Part shown: piece after piece, positions 17,313-26,023 of the stretch | How positions within the stretch are numbered: position 1 is the stretch's first letter | Layout of the letters: the number at the start of each line of letters is the position of its first letter | NCBI RefSeq assembly: GCF_009674495.1 | Contig: NZ_WKJN01000005.1 | Span: 219,138 to 283,137, forward strand | Direction: 5' to 3' | DNA: 64,000 nt | From: Duganella alba | GTDB lineage: Bacteria; Pseudomonadota; Gammaproteobacteria; Burkholderiales; Burkholderiaceae_D | The notes under the pieces: generated by a model | Told to the model about the DNA's origin: nothing | What the model saw: the letters and a program-made list of their open reading frames with translations, nothing else | Database searches by the model: none | Program-made: the position numbers and the translations under genes

Positions 17313-19901
17313 ATGAGAGCGATGCGTATGCAGATTCAGTACAGGAGCGCCGTGCTGGCGTTGATGTTGATGTCGGGCGGTGTGGCGTGGTCGCAGGCAG
17401 CGGCGCCGTCTGCGCCGGCCGGGCAGGGAGCGCTGGTTGGTGTGGCGGCCGGCGCGCGCATTAAGTTGCGCTGGGAGTTGGTGCGCAATGTGTTCAGCGA
17501 TAGCGCGCCTGGAGGCAGCACGCAGGCACGTTTGATTCTGGAGAATCTGGATACGCAGCCGTTGCCGGCGCAGGGCTGGTCGTTGTATGCGAACTGGATG
17601 GATGGCGTGTCCACCGGGCCGCTGCCGGGCAATCTGGTGCTGGAGCAGGTGGCGGGGAATCTGTTCCGCATCCGGCCGACGGCGGGATTCGCCGGCGTGG
17701 CGGCGGGACAGACGCTGAATATCGACTATGTGCATCCGGATCTGGTGATCAAGCTGGCCAAGGCCCCGGCAGGGCCATACCTGGTCTACGATGCGGCGCC
17801 GGATGTGGGGCAGGCGATCGCGGATTATCAGCTGCTGCCGGTCACGCGGCCGGAACAGCTGGACAAGGGGAACAGCGGCGCCAAGCCGGTGGTGACGGCG
17901 CAGGATACGTATCGCCGCAACACCAGCGCCGACCTGTTGCCCGCCGCCGCGCTGCCGCCGGTGTTCCCGACGCCGCTGTCGCTGCAAGCGGGCAGCGGCA
18001 AGCTGCATCTGGCCGCGCCGCCAGCCATCGTCGCACCGAAGGTGCTCGGCAACGAGGCCGCACTGGCCCGCCAACTGTTCGCGGCCAGCCTGCCGGACGC
18101 TGGCGCGCAGGCGGGTGGACCGCAGCTGCGGTTGAACATTGGCACCGTGCCCGGCCAGTCTTCGCCGGAGGCTTATACGTTGGCGATCGACGGCCAGGGC
18201 GTCGCCATCGTCGGCAATAGCGCGGCTGGCGTGGGCTATGGCCTGCAATCGCTGCGCGACCTGCTGCCGCTGCCGGGCGCTTCGAAGAACGGCATCGACC
18301 TGCCACAATTGCAGATCACCGATGCGCCGCGCTTTGGCTATCGCGGTTTCCAGCTCGACGTCGGCCGCAACTTCCACACCAAGCAAACGGTGTTCAAGTG
18401 GCTGGATCTGATGGCGCGCTACAAACTGAATAAATTCCACTTCCACCTGACCGAAGACGAAGGCTGGCGTCTGGAAATCGCCGGTCTGCCGGAACTGACC
18501 AGCATCGGCGCGGTGCGCGGTCACAGCGCCAAGCCCGGCGTGCGCCTGCAGCCAGCCTACGGCTCCGGCCCCGATCCGAAAGACGCCAGCGGTTCCGGCT
18601 ACTACACCCGCGCCGACTACATCGACATCCTGCGCTACGCCACCGCGCGCCACATCGAGGTGATCCCCGAAGTGGAAATGCCCGGTCACGCCCGCGCCGC
18701 CGTCCAGGCCATGGAAGCGCGCTACCATCGCCTGAAGGCCGCCGGCAACCGCGACGCCGCCAAATACCTGCTGAACGATTTCGACGACAAGTCCGAATAC
18801 AAATCGCCGCAGCTGTACAACGACCACGTCATCAACCCCGGCCTGGAATCCAGCTATACCTTCATCGACCACGTGATCACGCAGATCGTCGCCATGCACC
18901 GCGAGGCCGGCGCGCCACTGCACACCATCCACGTCGGCGGCGACGAACTGCCGCGCGGCGCATGGGAGAAGTCGCCGGCCAGCCGCGCCTTGATGCGCAA
19001 GCAGAACCTGGAAACCACCGCCGACCTGTGGGACTACTTCTACGACCGCGTCGACGGCATGCTGAAGAAGCACGGCCTGTATGCCTCCGGCTGGGAAGAG
19101 ATGGCGGCCCGGGTCACCTCGTTGCGCGGCGAGAGCAAGCTGATTCCGAATCCTCTGTTCACGCAGCGTCGCTTCAGCGCCTACGTCTGGAACAATACCG
19201 AGGGCGCGGAAGACCTGGCCTACCGCCTGGCCAACGCCGGCTACGACATCGTGCTGGCGCCGGTGACCAAGATGTACATGGATATGTCGTATAACCCCAA
19301 TCCAGAAGAACCGGGCGTCAACTGGGGGGATTACGTGGAACTGGACACGGTCTACGATTTCATCCCGCTGGACTACATGAAGACCGCCAATCCACCGCTG
19401 ATCGGCAAGGATAGCCTGACCGACTATGGCAAACGCCACGTCCGTGGTTTGGAAGCGACGCTGTTCACCGAAACCATACGCGATCCTTTGCGCATCGATT
19501 ACCTCGTCATGCCTCGCCTGCTGGCGGTGGCCGAGCGGGCCTGGGCGCCCGATCCGGCGTGGGCCAAGGAGGCCGATGCCGCCAAGGCCGCAGCGCTGCA
19601 TCGCACTGCGTGGTCGGGCTTCGTCAACGTCCTCGGTCAGCGCGTGCTGCCACGACTGGACCTTGAGCAGACAGGCGTTGCGTACCGCATCGCACCTCCG
19701 GGCCTGATGCTGGAAAACGGCCGCGTGCTCGCCAACCACGTGCTGCCCGGGATCACGCTGCGCTATACCAGCGACGGCAGTTTGCCCTCCGCCGGCAGCA
19801 AGGTGGTGACCGGCGCCATTGCTGACAAAGGCGTGATTCAGGTGGCCGCATTCGACCGCAACGGCCGCGCGGGCCTGGTGGCGCGCATTGAAAATCCTTG
19901 A
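17313..19901 (+). CDS. GH20 beta-N-acetylhexosaminidase (chitobiase type)
   Basis: 862 residues, the length of bacterial chitobiases. Signal peptide to about residue 30; N-terminal CHB_HEX carbohydrate-binding-like domain about 40-170; GH20b domain about 210-325; catalytic TIM barrel about 335-720; C-terminal domain to the end. The catalytic motif HVGGDE gives His540, Asp544 (orienting Asp) and Glu545 (acid/base). Substrate-assisted GH20 enzymes release GlcNAc or GalNAc from non-reducing ends. ATGs at 17313, 17322 and 17328 are possible starts; none has a strong ribosome site. It follows the TonB receptor by 8 bases, so they are probably cotranscribed. Confidence 0.94.
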   Translation: MRAMRMQIQYRSAVLALMLMSGGVAWSQAAAPSAPAGQGALVGVAAGARIKLRWELVRNVFSDSAPGGSTQARLILENLDTQPLPAQGWSLYANWMDGVSTGPLPGNLVLEQVAGNLFRIRPTAGFAGVAAGQTLNIDYVHPDLVIKLAKAPAGPYLVYDAAPDVGQAIADYQLLPVTRPEQLDKGNSGAKPVVTAQDTYRRNTSADLLPAAALPPVFPTPLSLQAGSGKLHLAAPPAIVAPKVLGNEAALARQLFAASLPDAGAQAGGPQLRLNIGTVPGQSSPEAYTLAIDGQGVAIVGNSAAGVGYGLQSLRDLLPLPGASKNGIDLPQLQITDAPRFGYRGFQLDVGRNFHTKQTVFKWLDLMARYKLNKFHFHLTEDEGWRLEIAGLPELTSIGAVRGHSAKPGVRLQPAYGSGPDPKDASGSGYYTRADYIDILRYATARHIEVIPEVEMPGHARAAVQAMEARYHRLKAAGNRDAAKYLLNDFDDKSEYKSPQLYNDHVINPGLESSYTFIDHVITQIVAMHREAGAPLHTIHVGGDELPRGAWEKSPASRALMRKQNLETTADLWDYFYDRVDGMLKKHGLYASGWEEMAARVTSLRGESKLIPNPLFTQRRFSAYVWNNTEGAEDLAYRLANAGYDIVLAPVTKMYMDMSYNPNPEEPGVNWGDYVELDTVYDFIPLDYMKTANPPLIGKDSLTDYGKRHVRGLEATLFTETIRDPLRIDYLVMPRLLAVAERAWAPDPAWAKEADAAKAAALHRTAWSGFVNVLGQRVLPRLDLEQTGVAYRIAPPGLMLENGRVLANHVLPGITLRYTSDGSLPSAGSKVVTGAIADKGVIQVAAFDRNGRAGLVARIENP

Positions 19902-19955
19902 GGAGCAGGGCAAGCCATCGTTATAATCATTTCACTGTTTTCATTAGGATAATGA

Positions 19956-21380
19956 GTGATCGCTTCGACAGAAACTGTAGCCTTGCCGCCGTCGCCGGAC
20001 TGGCTACCCTGTCGCCCGATCACACGGCGCGCGTCATTCTGGCGCGCGTGGTCCTTCGGCATGGCCGCTGCCGCCTGCGCCTTCAATTACGGCGCGCTGG
20101 CGGCGGCGCCTCAGCCGCCATCAGCGCAAGCACCGCAAGCACCGCAAGCATCGCAGGCCACCTTGCAGGTGCTGCACTGGTGGACCTCAAGCAGCGAACG
20201 CAAAGCCGCCAACGCGCTGGCCGCGCGCATGGCCGATGAAGGCCTGGAGTGGAAGGATGCGGCCATCCCCGGCGGCGCGGGCCTCGGCGCCGGCAAAGTC
20301 CTGAAGAGCCGCGTGCTGGCCGGCGATGCGCCGGAAGTGACGCAGATGATCGGTGTCTCGGTGGCGGAATGGGCGGAACTGGGCCTGCTGCTGGAAATCG
20401 ACAACGTCGCCAGCGCCGGCAACTGGAACGGTTTCCTGTTCCCGACCATCCAGGTGCTGATCACCCACCGCAAGCATGTGGTGGCGGCGCCGCTCGGCAT
20501 CCATCGCATCAACACACTTTATTACAACCGTGCGCTGTTTGCCCAGCTGCGGCTGGCGGTGCCGCAGACGTGGGACGATTTCCAGAACGCGGCGCAGCGG
20601 CTGCGCGCGGTCGGCGTGCAGCCGCTGGCGCAAAGCAGCGAAGCGTGGCAGGTGGCCGCGCTGTTTGAAAACCTGGTGCTGGCCGAAAGCGGGCCGGAAT
20701 TCTATCGCGAGCTGTTCGTGCGCCGCAGTCCGGCCGCCGCAGCCGACCGCCGCACCGCCGAGGCGCTGGAGCGGCTGCGCATCGTCAAGGGCTGGGCCGG
20801 CGGTCAGCTGGAAGAACGCGTGTGGCCGGACGTGGTGCGCCAGTTCGCGCGGCGCGAGGCCGGCATGATGATCATGGGCGACTGGGCCAAGCCGGAACTG
20901 GCAGAACGCGGCATGGTGCTGGACGAAGACTACGCCTGCGGCGCCGCGCCGGGCACCGCCAGGTATCACCTCTACAGCGTCGACACGCTGACCATGTTCG
21001 CCGGCGACTACCGCCACATGCCGGCGCAGGAGAAAATGGCGCGGCTGCTGGTGTCGCCGCCGGTGCAGGCGGAGTTCAATACGCTCAAGGGCGGCGTGCC
21101 GGTGCGGCGCGACGCCGATCCGTCGCGCATGGACAGTTGCGCGCGCGCGTCGTGGACTACCTTCGCCCAAGGCGCGGCGGTGCAGGCACCAAGCCTGGTG
21201 CACCGCATGGCCACCGATGAAGCAAGCCGCGACGCCATCATCGCCGAGATACATCGTTATTTTCTGGACGACCGGACCACGCCGGCCGAGGCGCAACGCC
21301 GCCTTGGCACCTTGTTCCGGCTGTTTAACCTTCGTAATCAAGGAGTACCCGGTGCGCAAGATACTGATCGTAGACGATGA
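19956..21380 (+). CDS. Orphan sugar-binding protein coupled to a two-component system
   Basis: 474-residue family-1 solute-binding protein. Start: GTG at 19956 with AGGA 6 bases upstream. The export signal has a long n-region (RASFWRAWSFGMAAAACAF, cleavage near ALAAA), then a Pro/Ala linker (PQAPQAPQAS). The mature start LQVLHWWTSSSERKAANAL and KDAAIPGGAGLGAGKVLKSR resemble GtsA-type glucose/mannose binding proteins. No permease is beside it. Instead its 3' end overlaps the response-regulator gene by 29 bases, followed by the kinase. I infer that it presents a sugar to the kinase's periplasmic domain. The complete ABC system at 10366-14592 is an alternative partner. Confidence 0.85.
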   Translation: MIASTETVALPPSPDWLPCRPITRRASFWRAWSFGMAAAACAFNYGALAAAPQPPSAQAPQAPQASQATLQVLHWWTSSSERKAANALAARMADEGLEWKDAAIPGGAGLGAGKVLKSRVLAGDAPEVTQMIGVSVAEWAELGLLLEIDNVASAGNWNGFLFPTIQVLITHRKHVVAAPLGIHRINTLYYNRALFAQLRLAVPQTWDDFQNAAQRLRAVGVQPLAQSSEAWQVAALFENLVLAESGPEFYRELFVRRSPAAAADRRTAEALERLRIVKGWAGGQLEERVWPDVVRQFARREAGMMIMGDWAKPELAERGMVLDEDYACGAAPGTARYHLYSVDTLTMFAGDYRHMPAQEKMARLLVSPPVQAEFNTLKGGVPVRRDADPSRMDSCARASWTTFAQGAAVQAPSLVHRMATDEASRDAIIAEIHRYFLDDRTTPAEAQRRLGTLFRLFNLRNQGVPGAQDTDRRR

Positions 21381-22059
21381 CCAAAAAACCCGCGTGCTGC
21401 TCAAGACCTATCTGGAGAAGAACCAGTACGAGGTGATCCTGTCGCACAATGGCGAGAGCTTCCTGGCGGAGTTGCAGGCGCACGCCGAGCACCTGTCGAT
21501 GGTGATCCTGGACGTGATGCTGCCCGATACCGATGGCTTCGCGCTGTGCAAACAGGTGCGCCAGCGCTCCAATGTGCCGATCATCATGCTGACCGCCAGT
21601 TCCGACGAGACCGACCGCATCGTCGGCCTGGAGCTGGGTGCCGACGATTACATCGCCAAGCCCTACAGCCCGCGCGAACTGCTGGCGCGCATCAAGGCCA
21701 TCCTGCGCCGCACCGCGCTGGAGACGCCGTCCGCGCGCTTCTACCGTTTTGTCGGATTCACGCTGGACCTGATGGAGCGCAAGGTGCTGGACGGGGAGGG
21801 CAATGTGGTGGCGCTGACCGGGCTGGATTTCCAGCTGTTGAAGTACTTCGTCGAGCATCCGGGCGTGATCCTCGACCGCAGTGTCTTGTGCGAAGAGACG
21901 CGCGGCCGCGACGCCGGCCCGCTGGACCGTTCCCTGGATGTGCAGATCAGCCGCCTGCGGCTGCGGCTCAACGACGACGGCAAACAGCCGGCCCTGATCA
22001 AGACGGTGCGCGGCGCCGGTTATGTGTTCTCGGCCGACGTCAGCATGGCGCATGCATAA
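21352..22059 (+). CDS. OmpR-family response regulator
   Basis: 235 residues. Receiver domain 1-118 with the acidic pocket (ILIVDDD), phospho-acceptor Asp54 in VILDVMLPDTDG, and the conserved Lys in DDYIAKPYSP. Winged-helix DNA-binding domain about 135-232 (LTGLDFQLLKYFVEHPGVILDR). The start is GTG 21352, with AGGAG 6 bases upstream; it lies inside the end of the binding-protein gene. The kinase gene overlaps its last 8 bases. Candidate targets are the direct-repeat boxes upstream of the ABC operon and the NagX-like gene. Confidence 0.94.
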   Translation: MRKILIVDDDQKTRVLLKTYLEKNQYEVILSHNGESFLAELQAHAEHLSMVILDVMLPDTDGFALCKQVRQRSNVPIIMLTASSDETDRIVGLELGADDYIAKPYSPRELLARIKAILRRTALETPSARFYRFVGFTLDLMERKVLDGEGNVVALTGLDFQLLKYFVEHPGVILDRSVLCEETRGRDAGPLDRSLDVQISRLRLRLNDDGKQPALIKTVRGAGYVFSADVSMAHA

Positions 22060-23521
22060 GCCGCCGCGCGAACGCCTGCCGGTGTGGTTGCGCAGGGCGT
22101 GGCCGCAGTCGCTGCTGGGGCGCTTGTCGCTGGTGATGGTGGCCGGCCTGCTGGTGACGCAGCTGACGGCGAGCGCCATCTGGGCCAGTCAGCTGCGCGC
22201 CAAGGCGCAGGTGGAAGCGCAGTCGGCTTCGCTGTACATGGCGAATGGCGCGGCCGGCGCGATCCGCTACTTCCGCAGCCTGCCGGCCAATTACCGCCTG
22301 CTGCAAATCCAGCAGCTGCGCGAAATGGGCGGCACGCGCTTCTTCGTCAATCTGAATTCATCGTATGTGCCGGTGCGGGAGATTGCGCCGCACCCGCTGG
22401 CGCGCAGCGTGATCGACACCATCGGCGCCGCGTTGAAGACCGACTTGCCGCATTCGCCCAGCTTCCACCTGGCGTTTGCTTGGCCGGACCAGCTGGTGGT
22501 GTCAGGCGATGACGTGCGCCTGGCCGACCTGCCGGACGCCTGGGTGCAGCACATCCTGCTGCTCAAGCCGGACCCCGCGCCGATATTGGTGATCCAGACC
22601 GAGATCGAGCCTGGTAACTGGCTGTATATGGCGGCGCTGATGCCCAATCCTTATTTCTTGAGCGGCAACGATCCACTGGCGTGGGACCGGCTGGCGCTGC
22701 AAGGCCTGTCGCTGGCGGTGGTGCTGCTGCTTTGCCTGCTGGTGGTGCGTTCGATTACGCGGCCGCTGGCTGCGTTGTCCGACGCCGCCGCCGCTTTCGG
22801 CCAGGACGAGCGCGCGCCGCCGCTGCCTGAAACCGGTAGCCGGGAATTCATCAACACCGCGCGCGCCTTCAGCGCCATGCGGGAGCGCATCCAGCGTTAT
22901 ATCGAAGACCGCGAGCGGCTGTTCATCTCCATTTCGCACGATTTGCGCACGCCGATCACGCGCCTCAAGCTGCGCTCCGAATTGCTGGACGACGAATCGC
23001 TGCGCAACGAGTTCGAAGAGGATCTCGATGAACTGGACATGATGGTCAAGGGCGCGCTGCAATGCGTGAAGGACAGCGACATCCACGAGAACCCGGCCGA
23101 GATCAAACTCGATGCGCTGTTGGGCCGCCTGGTGCGCAGCGCGCAGCTGGCCGGGCACACGGTGGCGTGGCAGGCCGCCGGCATGACGGTGCGCGCCAAG
23201 CCGCTGGCGCTCAAGCGCGCGGTCGGCAACCTGCTGGACAACGCCTTGTTCTACGGCCAGCGCGCCGAGATCCGCACCTATTCCGCGCCGGGCACGGTCA
23301 CCATCGCGGTGCGCGACCATGGTCCCGGCGTGCCGGAAGACGCCTTCGCCAGCCTGTTCGATCCCTACGTACGGCTGGCGCACGGCCGTGAGCGGAACGA
23401 TGGCGGCATGGGGCTGGGACTGGGTATCGCGCGCGGCATCATCGAGGCGCATGACGGCCAGCTGATACTGGAAAACCATCCGGAGGGCGGCTTGAACGCC
23501 ATTATCCGCCTGCCGGCTTGA
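22052..23521 (+). CDS. Membrane sensor histidine kinase
   Basis: 489 residues. Transmembrane segment 1 about 23-46, periplasmic sensor about 50-215, transmembrane segment 2 about 220-240 (GLSLAVVLLLCLLVVRS), HAMP about 240-290, dimerisation domain with His296 (ISISHDLRTPITRLKL), and the ATPase domain with GNLLDNALFYG and GMGLGLGIARGI. The ATG at 22052 lies within the regulator's last codons. The family resembles EnvZ/GtrS-type kinases. Coupling to a sugar-binding protein suggests that it senses sugar, either directly or through the loaded binding protein. Confidence 0.93.
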   Translation: MHKPPRERLPVWLRRAWPQSLLGRLSLVMVAGLLVTQLTASAIWASQLRAKAQVEAQSASLYMANGAAGAIRYFRSLPANYRLLQIQQLREMGGTRFFVNLNSSYVPVREIAPHPLARSVIDTIGAALKTDLPHSPSFHLAFAWPDQLVVSGDDVRLADLPDAWVQHILLLKPDPAPILVIQTEIEPGNWLYMAALMPNPYFLSGNDPLAWDRLALQGLSLAVVLLLCLLVVRSITRPLAALSDAAAAFGQDERAPPLPETGSREFINTARAFSAMRERIQRYIEDRERLFISISHDLRTPITRLKLRSELLDDESLRNEFEEDLDELDMMVKGALQCVKDSDIHENPAEIKLDALLGRLVRSAQLAGHTVAWQAAGMTVRAKPLALKRAVGNLLDNALFYGQRAEIRTYSAPGTVTIAVRDHGPGVPEDAFASLFDPYVRLAHGRERNDGGMGLGLGIARGIIEAHDGQLILENHPEGGLNAIIRLPA

Positions 23522-23551
23522 GCGAAAAACAACAGTGCAGCGCGACGTTTT

Positions 23552-23567
23552 GTAAGGCTCTGTGAAG
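23552..23567 (+). promoter_or_regulatory. Direct-repeat box B1 (candidate OmpR-type regulator site)
   Basis: GTAAG then GTGAAG with the G residues 10 bases apart, 31 bases after the kinase stop and upstream of the NagX-like gene. It is the counterpart of box A1. Confidence 0.55.
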
Positions 23568-23602
23568 TTTTGTTGCAGCCTCGCCGGCGCCATGCCGGTC
23601 CG

Positions 23603-23635
23603 GCGTAAGGAAGTGTAAGCGTAAAACGCTATAAA
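23603..23635 (+). promoter_or_regulatory. Direct-repeat box B2 with -10-like element
   Basis: GCGTAAGGAAGTGTAAG: two GTAAG copies exactly 10 bases apart (23605 and 23615). A -10-like TATAAA follows at 23630-23635, so the box would cover the -35 position, as expected for an activated promoter. Box B1 lies 53 bases upstream; in the A pair the distance is 63, one helical turn more. Confidence 0.58.
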
Positions 23636-23726
23636 CCATATAAAACAAATACTTATCGAAATTCGCCCATTACCTGCGGCGCTGGTAATGTTTGCTGCAA
23701 GCTCACTCCAACGGAAAGTCGACTCA

Positions 23727-24836
23727 ATGAAGATACAGCATCAACGTTCGCAAGCTATCGACGTGCTGCGCGGCCTGACGGTTGCGCTGATGATCATGGT
23801 GAACATGCCGGGCACGCCGGAAACCACCTACGCGCCATTCCTGCACGCCGTGTGGCATGGGCTGACGCTGACCGACCTGGTATTCCCGACCTTTATGTTC
23901 GTGGTCGGCACCGCGCTGGCCTTCACGCTGGAAAAGTATGAAGGCATGGGCGAGGCGGCGGTGTTGAAGAAAATCTTCACCCGCACCGCGCTGATTTTCC
24001 TGTGCGGATTTTTGATGTACTGGTTCCCGTTCATCAGTTTTGATCACGGCGTGTCGATGATTCCGTTCTCCGGCACGCGCATCTTCGGCGTCCTGCAACG
24101 CATCGCGCTGGGCTATTGCGCCGCGTCGCTGATCCTGCATTACAGCGGCGAGAAGGGGGCGTGGGTGTTTGCGGTGCTGGCGCTGTTCGGCTACTGGGCG
24201 TTGATGGCCGGCTTTGGCGACTACACGCTGGAAGGCAATGCGCAGCGCAAGCTGGATTTGCTGGTGCTGGGCGAGGCGCATATGTACCACGGCGAGGGCA
24301 TTGCCTTCGATCCGGAAGGGATACTCAGCACGCTGCCGTCCATCGTCAACGTACTGGCCGGGTACTTCGCCGGACGGCTGGTGCGCCGTCTGGGCGCCAG
24401 CTACGAAACCATCGCCAAGCTGATGCTGGCCGGCGCGGTGCTGGCGGCGGTGGCGCTGTGCTGGAGCAGCGTGTTCCCGCTGAATAAAAAGCTGTGGACC
24501 AGTTCCTACACGCTGATCGCCATCGCGATTGACCTCGGTGTGCTGTCGCTGCTGCTGTACGTGATCGACCTGCGCGGCCGGCGCGGCTGGACCTATTTCT
24601 TTGAAGTCTTCGGCCGCAACACGCTGTTTATCTACCTGTTCAGCGAGTTGCTGGCGACCTTGTTCTTCATCAATCAGATTGATGGCCTGTCGGTGTTCGA
24701 CTGGATCTATCAACACGTCTTCCGGCCATGGGCCGGCGCCTATAACGGCACGTTGTTGTGGGCGGTGGTTTACATGCTGGGCTGCTGGCTGGTCGGCTAT
24801 GTGCTGGACCGGAAAAAAATCTACATCAAACTATGA
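23727..24836 (+). CDS. NagX-like (DUF5009 / heparan-alpha-glucosaminide acetyltransferase-like) membrane protein
   Basis: 369 residues with about ten membrane segments. The N-terminus has the family mark SQAIDVLRGLTVALMIMVN (about 8-26), and GTRIFGVLQRIALGYCAASL (about 115) follows. Relatives include NagX of GlcNAc-utilisation operons and human HGSNAT. Start at ATG 23727 with GGAAAG about 9 bases upstream; the longer open frame adds nothing conserved. NagX is thought to bring amino sugars across the inner membrane, which suits a locus with a GH20 enzyme. Its promoter carries the B1/B2 boxes. Function is by family and context. Confidence 0.85.
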   Translation: MKIQHQRSQAIDVLRGLTVALMIMVNMPGTPETTYAPFLHAVWHGLTLTDLVFPTFMFVVGTALAFTLEKYEGMGEAAVLKKIFTRTALIFLCGFLMYWFPFISFDHGVSMIPFSGTRIFGVLQRIALGYCAASLILHYSGEKGAWVFAVLALFGYWALMAGFGDYTLEGNAQRKLDLLVLGEAHMYHGEGIAFDPEGILSTLPSIVNVLAGYFAGRLVRRLGASYETIAKLMLAGAVLAAVALCWSSVFPLNKKLWTSSYTLIAIAIDLGVLSLLLYVIDLRGRRGWTYFFEVFGRNTLFIYLFSELLATLFFINQIDGLSVFDWIYQHVFRPWAGAYNGTLLWAVVYMLGCWLVGYVLDRKKIYIKL

Positions 24837-25163
24837 AAGGCGGGATGCGGTGACCAGCAACGGCGACCCGACGTCGGCCGACGCTATCACCTTCCTCAGG
24901 CAGAAAGGCAAGCTGGTGGCCTTAGCCAAGACCAACGGCTTCGCCGGCGTTGTCCACGGTGGATGAAAGCGATCCGTACAACCTGCCGTACAACCTGCCG
25001 TTCGACCTGGCGGCGCCGGGCAAGTCGGCCGACTACCTGCAGTCATGACCTGCGACGAGGCGATCCCGGACTGGGCCCCGGGCGCGGCGGCTGTCGCGCT
25101 CTCCATCCTCCGCATTTGTCGTCCAGTCCCCGATTTGTGCAGTTCGTCGCAATCCGCGCCGGT
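24837..25163. other. Long intergenic stretch with possible gene remnant
   Basis: No intact gene seen. On the + strand, 24840-24965 reads as a protein-like segment (FLRQKGKLVALAKTNGF...) that ends at a TGA. A second reading frame then continues as VDESDPYNLPYNLPFDLAAP and on to a stop at 25048. This looks like a decayed gene end with a frameshift, but I do not recognise the family. The 12-base unit TACAACCTGCCG is tandemly duplicated at about 24980-25003. The remainder (25049-25163) shows nothing clear. Confidence 0.35.
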
Positions 25164-25192
25164 GGCGCACGTGCGCCGATTATGATTATGAT
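25164..25192 (+). promoter_or_regulatory. 14-base perfect palindrome next to -10-like boxes
   Basis: GGCGCACGTGCGCC (25164-25177) is a perfect palindrome. It is followed by two overlapping -10-like TATGAT hexamers (25181 and 25187), 30 bases before the DUF2807 ATG. A regulator bound at the palindrome would cover the promoter spacer. Confidence 0.5.
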
Positions 25193-25221
25193 AGCTGCAA
25201 CAACATCTGAGGAATTCCACA

Positions 25222-25989
25222 ATGAAGAAGCTTTTCCAGTTCGGCCTGCTGTTTGCCGCGTTCTGTGCCCTGTTTAGCCGTGCCAGCGCCGCCGACGAGG
25301 TCACTGAAACGCGCGTGATTACCGTCGATGCCCGCGTCGTGCGGGTCATGATCGAGGGCGTAATCGATGTCAAGTTGCGCCAGGGGGACATGCCGTCGCT
25401 GAAGATTACCGGCGAAAAGCGCTACATGGACAAGCTGACCGCCTCGCAGAGCGGCGACACGCTGCACCTGGAAAGCGAGGCGCGCGGCATCAAGGTCGGG
25501 CGCTCCACCTCCCGTGCCGAGCTGATCCTGCCGAACCTGCGCCAGGTGGTGTCGGAAGGTGTCGGTTCGACCGAGATCAGCGGTTTCAGCGGCGAGCTGC
25601 TGGAATTGACCATGGACGGCGCCGGCAGCATGAAGGTGGTGGGCGACTACCGCGTGCTGAAGGCCAACCTGGGCGGCGTCGGCAGCATGAACCTGTGGAT
25701 CAGCGAGAACGACGAGGCCGACCTCGACCTGCGCGGCGCCGGCTACATCACGCTGGGCGGCCGCAGCAAGTTGCTGAAAGCCAACCTTGGCGGCGTCGGC
25801 AGCCTGAACGCGCAGCAGTTCCAGGCCGAGTCGGTCGATGTCGACCTGAGCGGCCTGGGCAACGCCACCGTCAACGCCAAGGCCAACGCGACGTTGAACT
25901 TGAGCGGCCTGGGATCGGTCATTGTTTATGGCAAGCCTTTGAACCGCAACGTCAGCGTTGACGGCCTGGGCAAAGTCAGCTGGAAATAA
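25222..25989 (+). CDS. DUF2807 (GIN-domain) secreted protein
   Basis: 255 residues. Signal peptide (MKKLFQFGLLFAAFCALFSR, cleavage near ASA at about 24). The rest is a beta-helix-like repeat typical of DUF2807, with recurrent Gly-Val-Gly-Ser / Gly-Leu-Gly-X turns (LGGVGSMNLWI, LGGVGSLNAQQF, LSGLGNATVN, LSGLGSVIVYG). This family is called putative auto-transporter adhesin head in databases; the role is unknown. It probably resides in the periplasm or on the surface. GAGGAAT precedes the ATG. The Sel1-type gene starts 34 bases downstream. Confidence 0.85.
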   Translation: MKKLFQFGLLFAAFCALFSRASAADEVTETRVITVDARVVRVMIEGVIDVKLRQGDMPSLKITGEKRYMDKLTASQSGDTLHLESEARGIKVGRSTSRAELILPNLRQVVSEGVGSTEISGFSGELLELTMDGAGSMKVVGDYRVLKANLGGVGSMNLWISENDEADLDLRGAGYITLGGRSKLLKANLGGVGSLNAQQFQAESVDVDLSGLGNATVNAKANATLNLSGLGSVIVYGKPLNRNVSVDGLGKVSWK

Positions 25990-26023
25990 GCTCACCGAAT
26001 AAGCACACCTTATATAACGCGAT

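Noticed and set aside
17274..19913. Minus-strand open frame opposite the GH20 gene
   Set aside because: Shadow of the hexosaminidase; the GH20 catalytic motif settles the coding strand.
24980..25003. Tandem 12-base repeat considered as a CRISPR or minisatellite
   Set aside because: Only two adjacent copies, no spacers.
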